Source: Streptomyces sp. cg36
GTDB lineage: Bacteria; Actinomycetota; Actinomycetes; Streptomycetales; Streptomycetaceae
NCBI RefSeq assembly: GCF_041080675.1
Contig: NZ_CP163521.1
Span: 1-64,000, forward strand
DNA: 64,000 nucleotides
Reading direction: 5' to 3'
The position numbers were made by a program, and so were the translations under genes. The number at the start of each line of letters is the position of its first letter. Within the stretch, counting starts at the first letter, position 1. A model generated the notes under the pieces. The model made no database searches, was not told the DNA's origin, and worked only from the letters and a program-made list of their open reading frames with translations. This document shows positions 1-8,140 of the stretch, piece after piece.

Positions 1-13
1 CGAGGACGCCGCG

Positions 14-149
14 CCGCCGCTACGCGGCGGGAACAGGAATTGCTCCGCAATTCTGTATTCCGGCTTCGCCGGAATACAAGCCCAACTTCGTTGGGCTTGG
101 CCGGAATCGCTCCGCGATCCGGCCGGGAGGAATTCGCTCCGCGAATGCC
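14..149. repeat. Hairpin array A (six C-TNC-G triloop hairpins)
   Basis: Six consecutive short inverted repeats almost abut one another. Stems/loops: 14-20/24-30 (loop TAC), 37-43/47-53 (TCC), 55-64/68-77 (TTC, 10 bp perfect), 78-86/90-98 (TTC, 9 bp), 99-110/114-124 (TCC, one bulged A), 129-137/141-149 (TCC, one mismatch). Every apex reads C-TNC-G on the + strand, so C-GNA-G on the - strand, the triloop type known from very stable DNA mini-hairpins and, as I recall, from Streptomyces telomere palindromes. A second homologous array lies at 3099-3235. Function unknown: it could act as DNA (replication or recombination structure) or as RNA. Confidence 0.85.
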
Positions 150-724
150 TCAGTCGGCTACGGGCTGGGGTCGCCTTGTTTTCTGGCTTTCCCTCGGATT
201 CTTGACTGTGGGTCAGGAATCCGGCCTATTCGGCCGGTTGGGATTTTCGGCTTTTGAGCCTTTCTGCATTTTCTTTTGTGGTGCCGACTCACCACGGCAT
301 GTCCGGCCCGCGCGGCGCAACCCCCGTGTGGGTGGTTCCGGCTGGGCAGCACCGAAGGCGACTGACGGCCTGGTCAGATCAGGACGCGGACCACGGTCAC
401 GGTGGGGGGCTCGATGCCGGGGGCGTCGGAGACGGCGTAGCGCACGGGCACCATGCCCAGCAGTGCCACCCGGTCCCACGGTCCCCCGCCCAGCGGGCGC
501 TCCATTGACGTGCCGCCGTACGGCTCGGTGCTCAGGGCGGCCTCGATCTGCTGGACGAGGTCGGCGGTGCGGTCCGTGCCGAGCGCGGCCAGGTCGTCGA
601 CGGCGGCCGGGGACGGCCGGGCCAGGAGGGCGGGAATCCAGGGGGCGGGCTAGGGTGCGGCCCGCGCGTGCTCGATGTCCTCGCCGCCCCGGGCCCGCTG
701 CTACAACTTGTTTCCCGGCAAGCC
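150..724. other. Non-coding stretch after hairpin array A
   Basis: The first 100 bases after the array are T- and pyrimidine-rich on the + strand and partly resemble the sequence following array B (for example both carry a ctttccc run near 189 and near 3276). A further inverted repeat with CCGGCC/GGCCGG arms lies around 223-239. The rest is GC-rich without an open frame showing gene-like codon usage or a recognisable product. It includes the 3' flank of the convergent secreted-protein gene. Confidence 0.5.
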
Positions 725-2671
725 CTAAGTCAGCTTTCTGAACACCGCGATGACTTTCTGGTCTTGGATGATTTTCCGTCCGAGGCCGAAAGTTGGATCT
801 GTCCGACCGTTCACTTCCCAGTGGTCAAGACGGTAGCCAGGCGCAGGGACAGCCTCGCCACGAATCACCGTGCCAATTTTGTACCTGCCGTCGTCCGACT
901 TGGGAACCACATAGGCCGTACCGCCCTCCACTGGTGACGAGGTGACGGTAACTTCGCAGGTGTCTGAGCGCACGAACACGGCTGTCAAGTACGTGTCGGT
1001 GTCCACGTATTTTGTCAGTTCGCCCGTTTCTGTGTTGGTCGGAGCGGTGTTCTTGCCGTTGAGAATCCAGTAGCTGAGCTGGTAGTCGGCGGGAGCATGC
1101 GGAATGAACGTCACCGACGTTCCCCCGTCCGCATCCCGCCCCTGGAAGGGGGATTCCCGTACCTCGACTGTGCCGCCTTGCATGCTCGGGTCAGCCGTGA
1201 CGACGTAATCCCATCCCGCTACCTTCTCGTAGGCGTGCTGGAACTCGGTCCGGGCCCTCTCGCGGGAACTATTTTCATCCCCTCGCCTGAAACGATTTCC
1301 CGCAATTCTTGCTACTTTTTCGGCTTCCTCTGCGGCGTCCTCGGCTGCGCTTTCGGCGTCGTCGGCTGCGTCTACGGCTTCTTCTACAGCCTCTTCCCTG
1401 GCTTCTTGAGTGTTTGCTTTGGCTACGTTGGCGGCTGCCGTGACAGCTTCTTCGGCTGACTCTCCGGCTTCCTTAGCTGAACTTTCGGCGCGGTAGGCTG
1501 CGAGTTTGGCTCGGAGTTTCGATACGATCCTCCAGTCGCGTACTCCTTCGACGCCCGCCCTGGCTGCTTTGGCTGAGCCGTCTGCCTTCTTTGCTGCCGT
1601 TTGTGCCCTGACAACTGCTGCGGCCGCGTCCTCGGTCGCTACCTTTTGGGGAGCGAAAGCCTGCCTCATATGCCGGTCAGCCCTCGCCAAAAGGGTGTCT
1701 TTCAGTCCGTCGGCGACGGCCTGATTGAACGGCGGGCCAACAACTTCGGAATCCTTCGGGAGAGTGATTTCCCTGAGGAACGGAATTTTGATGGTTACCT
1801 TGGTGCTCGCCTTGGCGTTTCCGACGGCCTTACCAAATGCCTTGCCGAAGGCTTCGCAGTAGTCGCTGCCGTAGAGGGCGCACAGGACGGTGAATGTTGC
1901 ACTCCCCGTGGAGGCGCCCATAGCCGTGCCGGAAGCTTTCGCCTCGGCTTCCGCGCGAATTTTGAACGGAATTCCGAGGAGGAGCGTTTTTCCGTCGACG
2001 TCGACGAAGGCGTTGGCCTTGGCTTCACCGGAGGCGTATCCGAGTGCCTGGCCGAGTGCCTTGGCGAGCTCCTTTTCGGCGGGGCGGACGGCCGCGGTGC
2101 CGAAGGTGTCGCCGAAGGCGGAACCAACGGCTTCCGCACTGGCACCGGCCTGAACGTGGAGGTTCCGCAACTTGATGTACGCCGAGGCATTGGCGTTCGC
2201 TGCGCCGGCGGCGTCACCGAAGGCCTTGCCGAAGGCGGCGGCGAACTGTTCGCCGAAGGTACCCAGCAGCTGCGGGGCGAACGCCTTGCCGGCGGTCTCT
2301 CCGTGCGCTTGACCTTCCGCATTGGCCTGGGCACGGGCCCCGGCTTCGAAGAACGGCGGCTTCTTGATGAAGGCCTGCGCCCCAGCGCCCGCGACTCCCG
2401 CCGCCTTGCCCCACGCCTTTCCGAACGCTGTATTTCCCAGGACACGACCCAGGGATTTGCCCAGCGGTTTACCGGCTGCCTGGGCGTAGGCACAAGCAGC
2501 CGCCCCGGTAGTCCAGCCGTTCACGGTCTCTGATCCCGTTTGCCTGCACTTTGGCTCAGGGGCCAGGGCTGAGTTCCGCAGGCTGGCACTCGCCGGGGCT
2601 GCCAGACCACTGTTGCCCAGCAACAGCCCGATCAGCAGCACCACGATCCCAGCCGACCTTCTCATCACCAT
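725..2671 (-). CDS. Secreted Gly/Ala-repeat, coiled-coil and InlB-like repeat protein
   Basis: A 648-residue exported protein of unrecognised overall family. The start is the ATG at 2671, five bases after a GAGG; in-frame GTG (2677) and ATG (2665) are alternatives. A Sec signal peptide with a long Val/Ile/Leu core ends near an ASA motif at about residue 30. Residues ~80-310 hold four imperfect 58-70 residue units, each opening with a small-residue zipper such as AFGKAFGKAVG and continuing with alternating Ala, which suggests packed helices or an Ala-rich strand. Residues ~330-480 are Ala/Glu/Lys heptad-like and probably coiled coil. The last 150 residues contain two modules resembling divergent InlB B-repeats (motifs GGTVEV and GGTAYV, then SYWILNG and DHWEVNG). 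No anchor is visible, so it is probably released. Flanked by two hairpin arrays in accessory DNA. Confidence 0.8.
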   Translation of the reverse strand: MVMRRSAGIVVLLIGLLLGNSGLAAPASASLRNSALAPEPKCRQTGSETVNGWTTGAAACAYAQAAGKPLGKSLGRVLGNTAFGKAWGKAAGVAGAGAQAFIKKPPFFEAGARAQANAEGQAHGETAGKAFAPQLLGTFGEQFAAAFGKAFGDAAGAANANASAYIKLRNLHVQAGASAEAVGSAFGDTFGTAAVRPAEKELAKALGQALGYASGEAKANAFVDVDGKTLLLGIPFKIRAEAEAKASGTAMGASTGSATFTVLCALYGSDYCEAFGKAFGKAVGNAKASTKVTIKIPFLREITLPKDSEVVGPPFNQAVADGLKDTLLARADRHMRQAFAPQKVATEDAAAAVVRAQTAAKKADGSAKAARAGVEGVRDWRIVSKLRAKLAAYRAESSAKEAGESAEEAVTAAANVAKANTQEAREEAVEEAVDAADDAESAAEDAAEEAEKVARIAGNRFRRGDENSSRERARTEFQHAYEKVAGWDYVVTADPSMQGGTVEVRESPFQGRDADGGTSVTFIPHAPADYQLSYWILNGKNTAPTNTETGELTKYVDTDTYLTAVFVRSDTCEVTVTSSPVEGGTAYVVPKSDDGRYKIGTVIRGEAVPAPGYRLDHWEVNGRTDPTFGLGRKIIQDQKVIAVFRKLT

Positions 2672-3098
2672 CGCCACCTCGCGTCTGCCCCGGCAGTGAT
2701 GATCGCGCGCACCCCACGGTGTCCCTGGAGAGCACGAGGCGAGGAGCCTCCGACGCTGTGAGGGAGGGGCATATCCCTGGCGAAGCGTCAGCAGTCCTTG
2801 GGCTCCAGCACCTCATTGCACAGTCCCACACCGGCCTGCGCGAGCGGTGCAGTCCAACGGAGTGAGCAACAGGAAAGCCCCCTTCGGAAAGCTGTCCAGA
2901 ACCAGTGAAGATGCATACCCGCTCAGTCGATCTGCACATTCACCGAGCACAGCACAACACCCCAGGTCACAAGCGCGCACTCCGCCAGCCCTGCCGACTA
3001 CTGCTCACTTCCACCGAACGAGCGAAGGTCAATCCCGCCCAATACAACTGGACAACCTGCAGGCCACAGGCCCACTCACTGATCAGAATCACTGATTC
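2672..3098. other. Upstream region of the secreted repeat protein
   Basis: About 430 bases between the leftward secreted-protein gene and hairpin array B. Open frames on both strands here do not look like genes. It presumably holds the promoter of the leftward gene, but no convincing -10/-35 pair could be assigned by eye. Confidence 0.4.
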
Positions 3099-3235
3099 CC
3101 GCCGCTACGCGGCGGAAGAGATGCCGCGCTCCGCGCGGCTGGCCGGCGGCTCCGCCGCCGGGTGCAGCCAACTCCGTTGGCTGCGGCGCGAATCGCTACG
3201 CGATCCGGCCTGACGGAATCCGCTCCGCGAATTCC
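3099..3235. repeat. Hairpin array B, homologous to array A
   Basis: Six hairpins in the same orientation and order as array A: 3099-3105/3109-3115 (loop TAC; identical to the first hairpin of A), 3123-3129/3133-3139 (TCC), 3143-3150/3154-3161 (TCC), 3164-3172/3176-3184 (TCC, 9 bp perfect), 3192-3196/3200-3204 (TAC) and 3215-3223/3227-3235 (TCC, one mismatch). Hairpins 1, 4, 5 and 6 share arm sequence with A. Hairpins 2 and 3 differ in both arms yet remain paired, so base pairing rather than sequence has been kept. The array sits 3,085 bases from array A, on the other side of the secreted repeat-protein gene. Confidence 0.85.
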
Positions 3236-3548
3236 TTAGTCTCGCTAGGGGTCAGGGCCGGGTGTGTTTCCTGCTTTCCCTTTTCGCTTCGATTCCGGGG
3301 TTGCTTTTCCCTTCAGAGACTTCCGGTCTCCAAATCTGATTTCTAATCAATTCCCTTCTGTGTTCAGTTAGTTCATCTGAGCCCATGACCATCCCCCTCC
3401 CTGCACGGCAACCCATGGCCAGGTGAGGGCGCTGCAACAGAGAGGGACGGGGCTGCCTCGACTGTGTCGAGCCTCCTCCTTCGGCAGGGCAAGGAGTGAG
3501 CGGACAAGGACGTGTCCGGCGCAGGCTCAGATACGGCGGGAACCGGCG

Positions 3549-3713
3549 ATGCCGACCGGAGCAGCCCGGGTGGCCTCGGTACAGCGGCTGCTCGAACCCG
3601 AGACCCGAGGTGAGCTGACCTCGGCTCATGTCCAGCTGATCGCACGGCCGTTGGGGAAGTCAGAGCGGACGATATGGCACAGCTCGGGGCGGCCATCGCC
3701 TGCTCGCTGGTGA
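3549..3713 (+). pseudogene. Transposase N-terminal fragment (Mu/IS481-like helix-turn-helix)
   Basis: The frame reads a run resembling the DNA-binding start of Mu- or IS481-type integrase-transposases: QRLLEP, GELTSAH, then GKSERTIW, where intact family members normally continue with a tryptophan-arginine helix. Here similarity stops at about 3675 and the frame soon ends. No DDE catalytic domain or terminal inverted repeats are seen nearby. It is a remnant, consistent with past mobile-element activity in this segment. The assignment rests on remembered family patterns. Confidence 0.45.
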
Positions 3714-4166
3714 TCAGCGCGCAGCCGGAGCGGCCAGTGTGCCGCCCACGGCGAGCGCCCCGACGCGGCAGACGTGAAGGTGCCCGGTGGCCGCGTTCCC
3801 GGACCAGGCGACCAACGATCTTTGTGAGGCTGTCCGGAGGTGGCGGTAGGCAGTCCCGGGGGCCCGTTTCCTCTTGCCGGGCTTCTGGTCAGCCCCTGTG
3901 CGCCCGTTGCAGCGCGGAGACCCCCGCCGACGCTCAACCCGAAGGACAGCACCCCGATCCCCTCCCGTACCCCCTCGCCCCTGCCTCCCTGTCTTCCCTA
4001 TTTTTCTTGTCGGGGCGAGCGAGGGGCTCTGGAGGGGATGCCCGCCTCACACCACGCCAAAACCCCACGGTGACCAGCAACAATCGCCGGACGGCCAGGA
4101 GGGAAGGTCAGGAGGTAGTTCAGGGGAAAAGCAAGATCTACCCTGACCCGCTTACGCCCTGCCGGG
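3714..4166. other. Gap without recognisable gene
   Basis: About 450 bases following the transposase scrap. All six frames give Arg/Pro/Ser-rich translations without recognisable domains. It is probably decayed mobile-element DNA. Nothing functional is identified. Confidence 0.4.
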
Positions 4167-4490
4167 TCAGGCCCAGAAGGCATCGGTGACGGTGATCTGA
4201 GGGTCGGCATGGCGCCGGACGAAAGTGAAGATGAGCCAGCCCCGACCACCGGCCAGGTCAGCAATGTGCGGGCCGCCCGGGCTGGTAGAGGCCAATGGAC
4301 GCACGGTGATCCAGTGCGGCAGGCCGAGGTCGGCGTCAATGCCCCGGAAATAGGGGTCTGCGGCGGTGATCAGTTCCGCGCGGGCCGACAGGACCAGCTG
4401 CTTGGCGTCCTGCGGCATGCTTTCGAACTCCTCGAGGGCTTCAGCCGTCCAGTCCATCATCCACGGCGGCCCGGGGAGCTCATCGGTCAC
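4167..4490 (-). CDS. Small RelE/ParE-like putative toxin
   Basis: A 107-residue protein, last gene of a three-gene leftward operon; its GTG start overlaps the preceding stop (GTGA, 4487-4490), implying translational coupling. Size and layout fit a RelE/ParE-fold toxin: an N-terminal helical region (WTAEALEEFE) followed by beta-rich segments (HWITVRPL, RGWLIFTFVRR, ITVTDAFWA). Catalytic residues of RelE cannot be assigned with confidence. The context, with a Phd-type antitoxin two genes upstream, makes a toxin the best guess. Alternative: a conserved accessory protein of the operon. Confidence 0.6.
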   Translation of the reverse strand: MTDELPGPPWMMDWTAEALEEFESMPQDAKQLVLSARAELITAADPYFRGIDADLGLPHWITVRPLASTSPGGPHIADLAGGRGWLIFTFVRRHADPQITVTDAFWA

Positions 4491-4855
4491 TGGCCGGGCT
4501 CCGCGGCCCCCGCCTGTCGGCGCAGGCGGCTGTACTCGGCCAGCAGGCGCCCGGACTCTGTCGGATCCTCCGAGGTCGCCGCGCGAGCCTCAAGATCGCG
4601 CAGGTGAGCTTCCAGGCCAGGGTCGCGGGCAATGGCGTACTGGGTCCACCACAGACGCATGAACGCCGGGACCGGGGTGAGGTTGAAGGCGTCACCGATC
4701 GCGCGGCGCCAGTGGGCCTCGAAGTCCGGCAGCAGGTGGGGAGCATGTTCCTGGATGGCCAGGCGCAGCGCCTGGGGGGTGCGTTCGGGCATCGGCGGGA
4801 CCCGGCGGGGCTTGTCGCCGCCGGGACCGTCGAAGTGGATGGGCTGGGCAGTCAT
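4487..4855 (-). CDS. DUF6247-like protein of the Phd operon
   Basis: A 122-residue soluble protein lying between the antitoxin and the toxin-like gene. It starts with a Pro-rich segment and continues with a helical core (residues ~30-110; LLPDFEAHWRRAIGDAF, LWWTQYAIARDP, LEAHLRDLEAR). Streptomyces proteins of this type are, from memory, annotated as DUF6247 and are often found beside Phd antitoxins. Its role is unknown; it could be a third component that bridges or modulates toxin and antitoxin. It is separated from the antitoxin gene by 33 bases and overlaps the next gene by four. Confidence 0.6.
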   Translation of the reverse strand: MTAQPIHFDGPGGDKPRRVPPMPERTPQALRLAIQEHAPHLLPDFEAHWRRAIGDAFNLTPVPAFMRLWWTQYAIARDPGLEAHLRDLEARAATSEDPTESGRLLAEYSRLRRQAGAAEPGQ

Positions 4856-4888
4856 GACGCAGGCTCTCTGGTTCGCGTGGCCGGGTGG

Positions 4889-5116
4889 TCAGGCCGCGTC
4901 ACGGCCTGCGGTGCGGGCGGGCGGGTTCTGGGCAGCGGCGGGGGCCGGCGGCTTCTGGGCTGCCGTGAGCTGCTCGAACCACTCGGCCGGCACCAGGTAG
5001 GCGAGAGTCTTGCCTTTGCGGGTGATCGCTGCGGGCTCGCCCGCGATCCGGGTGCGGTCGAGGATCTCACCCATCTGCTTACGCAGGTCGATCGTCGTGT
5101 ACGTCCTCGTCTCCAT
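4889..5116 (-). CDS. Phd/YefM-family antitoxin
   Basis: A 75-residue protein starting at the ATG at 5116 (METRTYTT). An upstream in-frame extension to 5188 lacks family similarity and runs through the operator. The N-terminal half carries the Phd/YefM DNA-binding fold signature (tIDLRKQMGEILDR, then GEPAAITRKGK, LAYLVP). The Ala/Pro-rich tail would be the disordered toxin-binding part. It is the first gene of the operon and is expected to repress its own promoter through the palindrome just upstream, as in known phd/doc and yefM/yoeB systems. Confidence 0.8.
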   Translation of the reverse strand: METRTYTTIDLRKQMGEILDRTRIAGEPAAITRKGKTLAYLVPAEWFEQLTAAQKPPAPAAAQNPPARTAGRDAA

Positions 5117-5134
5117 GGACCCGACCCTATCCCC

Positions 5135-5155
5135 AACTATCATAGTTGCGATAGT
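5135..5155. promoter_or_regulatory. Probable Phd operator
   Basis: Perfect palindrome AACTAT-C-ATAGTT at 5135-5147, followed by a second ATAGT at 5151-5155, ending 18 bases before the antitoxin start codon. It is AT-rich in a GC-rich context. Position and symmetry fit an autoregulatory operator of the Phd-family antitoxin. This is inferred from pattern and location only. Confidence 0.65.
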
Positions 5156-5325
5156 CGAACCCGCTCGGGAGCAGCACCAGCAGACCACAGCCGGAGAACA
5201 CCTACACCATCAACACGATCACGGCCAAAACCTCGCAGTCACCATGCTGCCGCCCACGCCCACCGCCCTGCGGACGAACAGGCGCCGCAGGGCTGACCGG
5301 CAGCGAGGTGCTGGCGTCGTTCAGA

Positions 5326-7158
5326 TCATCCGACGCGCCATTTCTGGCCGTCGTTGTTGGCGTCGCAGGCCCATACGCCCAGGCCGTCGCCTTCCTTGTC
5401 GGCGGTGAGGCACCCACCGGAACCGTTCTGGAGCTGGTTCCAGCCGTCGCCCACTCCCTGGAACGACCACAGCTGGTTGGTGTTGTTTGCCTGGGAATGT
5501 ACGAGGTGGGTGCGGTGGGTGTCCGGGTTGTGGTCGATGACCATGCCGCCGCCGTGGGCTGTTTCGATCTCCCACATGCCGTTGCCCTTGTCCCGGAAGA
5601 TCCAGTCGTTGTTGGGGTTCTCCGCCTCGCCGCGGGCGGCTTGGACTTCGGTACCCGCGGTGGTGTTACCGCCCTCGAGGTCGGCCTCGTAACCGTTGTT
5701 GGCCGACATCAGATCGTTGTGTTCGCCGCTGGTCGGCAGCTGGCTGGCGGGGCTGTCGATGGGTGAGCGCATTTCGAAGCGGACTCTGCCGTCTTCGGCA
5801 CGCAGCATGATGGGCTGACGGAGGGCGGCCGATGCGTCCTGGATGTCGACGAATCTCAGGGTGGAACCGCAGAAGCGGCCGTTGGGATTGGCTTCGGGGC
5901 AGGCAACAGGGACATCACCCGCAGAGATGATCCCGAGCGCGGTCACTCCGCCGCGACGCAGGTCGGGAGTGAACACCGGGCCGCCGCTGTCGCCCCTGCC
6001 GGCCGCTGCCGTGCCGTTGACCTGCTTCGCTTTCCAGGCCGGCCCGAAGCGGACATCGTTGCCGGCGGCGTCCTTCGCCTCGTACTGCAGGACCTTCCTG
6101 CCAACCTCGATGTTGCGGAGCTCTCCCGACGCGGCACCAGAAGTCGAGACGATGTTCCCGGTCTCCGCCATGGCCCAGTCGGTCACCTGCCAGACGGTCT
6201 GCCCGCTGCCGTCCCTGAAGGACGCGGAGGCGCCGCGCCACATGGTCGGTTCGAAGAAGTTGGGGTTGCCGGATTCGATCACGGCTGCGTCCATCGTCGT
6301 GCTGCCGGACGTGACCGGTCCGGAAGCCAGGTCCGCGAAGCGGCCGCCGGTCCCGCTGTAGACGGTCTTCCTGGTGTCGGGGGCGGGAAAACAGTGGCGG
6401 GCCGTGAACGCTTTCCCGTCACCGATGCTGAACGCCGTGGAGCAGGATCCCGCCCCGAAGGGTCCTGCCATGTTGCGCATGTAGGCGCCCGCATGCGACT
6501 GGGTGTCCCACCGCCCGGACAGCGACTGCGGGGCATCGGCGACGACTTCCACGTCGACGGGTACCTTCACCTTCGACAGGATTGCGGGCCGCGCGACCGG
6601 GCCCGCGGCGAGCTTCATCCCGGCCACCCGCGGCGCTCCGGCGACCTGTACCTGCAGTCCCGTGCCGTTGGGGGCGGCGGACACCTCGGTGATGCGGCCG
6701 GTGCCCGTGGACCGTCCCATCTGGTCCGTCACCACCTTGGCCGCGGCCTCCAGCTCCACCTTGCTGTAGGGGGCGGCCTTGATGTCAACGGGAATCTTGC
6801 TACGGGCGGCGAAGTCCCTGACCGGCTCGGGGACTTTCCCGTTCCAGAAAATCTCCACTCTGCGTGCGGTCGGTGACGCCACCGCCCCCGCGTACCCGGA
6901 GACCTTCTCCAGCCCGGCCAGACGTCTCACCTGTCGCACCGTGGCGTTCATGCTCGTCTGCAGGCTGAACAGCTGGTCCCAGGAGGCGAAGCCCGCAGGC
7001 ACCGGGTCACTGACGGTCCGTGCTTGTGGTTCGGGCGGCGATGCCGCCGCGGCCGGGGCCGCGATCGGCCCCAACGCTCCCAGCGCCACGACGGGAACCA
7101 CCCAGCCCAGAGCGGGGCGCGGTCGTCTGTGCCGCGCGAACAATCCCAGAACGGTCAT
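5326..7158 (-). CDS. Secreted trypsin-like serine protease with C-terminal ricin-B-type lectin domain
   Basis: A 610-residue exported protease-like protein. The start is the ATG at 7158 (GGAGG lies 12 bases upstream; an ATG at 7170 directly abuts it and is less likely). A signal peptide of about 38 residues ends in APAAAAS. A ~180-residue propeptide-like region precedes a chymotrypsin-fold domain with His in TARHCF, Asp in TTMDAAV and Ser in GRGDSGGPVF, so the triad appears complete. The last ~130 residues contain a lectin-like motif set ending with a QKW (QxW-type) signature and paired Cys (GGCLTA, VWACDA), as in ricin-B domains that bind polysaccharides. It probably degrades extracellular protein while tethered to glycan. 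It stands alone, downstream of the toxin-antitoxin-like operon. Confidence 0.85.
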   Translation of the reverse strand: MTVLGLFARHRRPRPALGWVVPVVALGALGPIAAPAAAASPPEPQARTVSDPVPAGFASWDQLFSLQTSMNATVRQVRRLAGLEKVSGYAGAVASPTARRVEIFWNGKVPEPVRDFAARSKIPVDIKAAPYSKVELEAAAKVVTDQMGRSTGTGRITEVSAAPNGTGLQVQVAGAPRVAGMKLAAGPVARPAILSKVKVPVDVEVVADAPQSLSGRWDTQSHAGAYMRNMAGPFGAGSCSTAFSIGDGKAFTARHCFPAPDTRKTVYSGTGGRFADLASGPVTSGSTTMDAAVIESGNPNFFEPTMWRGASASFRDGSGQTVWQVTDWAMAETGNIVSTSGAASGELRNIEVGRKVLQYEAKDAAGNDVRFGPAWKAKQVNGTAAAGRGDSGGPVFTPDLRRGGVTALGIISAGDVPVACPEANPNGRFCGSTLRFVDIQDASAALRQPIMLRAEDGRVRFEMRSPIDSPASQLPTSGEHNDLMSANNGYEADLEGGNTTAGTEVQAARGEAENPNNDWIFRDKGNGMWEIETAHGGGMVIDHNPDTHRTHLVHSQANNTNQLWSFQGVGDGWNQLQNGSGGCLTADKEGDGLGVWACDANNDGQKWRVG

Positions 7159-7460
7159 GAAGAAGGCCATCCTCCAGAGAGAGGCCACCGGGCTGTGCCG
7201 GCGGCCAGCGGTCCGAACACCCCCAGCTGACCCCGGCCGGTTCCATAGCCCGTAAACGATCAATGAACAGGTTCGCGCCGGCCACCGCTCATGCCGTCGC
7301 TACCGCTCTCAGTGCGAATGCTGAACTCCCGCTCCAACTCTCCGTGGCAGAGCCAGACAAACCGTTATGGGGCGCGGCGGCGTGAGCCCTCACGTCCCGA
7401 ACCACCGACGAACACAGGTGACCCCTTTCCCCTCTTGCAATCAGGAGCACTCCGTCGTGC

Positions 7461-7631
7461 ATCATCCAGCTGTCCTCGCGGCGCAGTGACGCGTACACCG
7501 GCCGGTACACGGTGACTGGCAGCCACCTGGACTACGTCGACGACACCGGCTTCACCGCCACGGGCGACATCCGGGACGGAGTCCTCCATCACGAGCACCT
7601 CGTGCTCTACCGGGAGCGAAACCGGTCGTAG
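7461..7631 (+). pseudogene. Atu4866-like domain remnant
   Basis: The frame ending with TAG at 7629-7631 encodes about 50 residues (YTGRYTVTG, YVDDTGFTATGD, DGVLHHEHLVLYRE) closely resembling the C-terminal two thirds of Atu4866-type small beta-barrel proteins. The N-terminal part and a start codon with ribosome binding site are missing. It is adjacent to another broken gene, so this segment is decaying. Recognition is from memory of the family. Confidence 0.55.
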
Positions 7632-7742
7632 AGAAGGCCGGGCCACGGCCGCCGCCCTGGCACCGGGAGGCGGATCCGCCCTCGGCAGACGAAATGCGCC
7701 CGAGACAAGGGAGCCTTACATCTGTAGAGCAAAAGCGCCGCC

Positions 7743-7945
7743 GCGGTCGAGTTCATGAAGAGCCTCGGCGGTGGTGCCATCGTCAGCACCGACTCGTACG
7801 CCTCCACCGTCGCCCTGCCCGAGGCATCGCCTACAGCGCGTCCAAGGGCGCTCCGGCCCAACTGACCGAAGTGCTCGCCGTCGAGGGCGGGCTGCTGGGC
7901 ATCCGCGCCAACCTCGTGGCCGTCGGGCCGAGGCCGTTTCGTATG
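7743..7945 (+). pseudogene. Short-chain dehydrogenase remnant, frameshifted
   Basis: Two frames together spell part of a classical SDR: GGGAIVSTDSYAS in one frame, then after a shift near 7812-7822 the catalytic segment AYSASKGAPAQLTEVLA (Tyr and Lys of the YxxxK motif present) followed by GIRANLVAVGP. The N-terminal Rossmann half and the C-terminus are absent. It is a dead fragment immediately upstream of the alpha/beta-hydrolase-like gene. Confidence 0.65.
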
Positions 7946-8140
7946 GGCGCGATGAGTTCCGGGGGCGGGGCCGGTCTGGTCTTGTATGCAGACGAAACAG
8001 TGCTGGACTCTCGGTCCCGCTCGGCGCCCTCCTCGCCGGGCTCTCGGCATCGGCCTCGACGTACGCCAACCCGTACCCGTACCCCTGCCCGTCCTCGGCC
8101 ACGTGCCCGTATCCGATCTACGGCACCTCACGGTGATCCG

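Noticed and set aside
14..149. Array A as a CRISPR array
   Set aside because: Units are palindromes of differing sequence without constant repeats and regular unique spacers, and no cas genes are present.
14..3235. Hairpin arrays as an actual chromosome end (telomere)
   Set aside because: Coding DNA and core Streptomyces surface genes extend to the right and the first bases of the window do not match a terminal sequence I know; only the loop type is telomere-like.
7694..8140. N-terminal extension of the hydrolase-like protein
   Set aside because: This part contains dehydrogenase remnants and low-complexity sequence; homology starts at ATG 8141.
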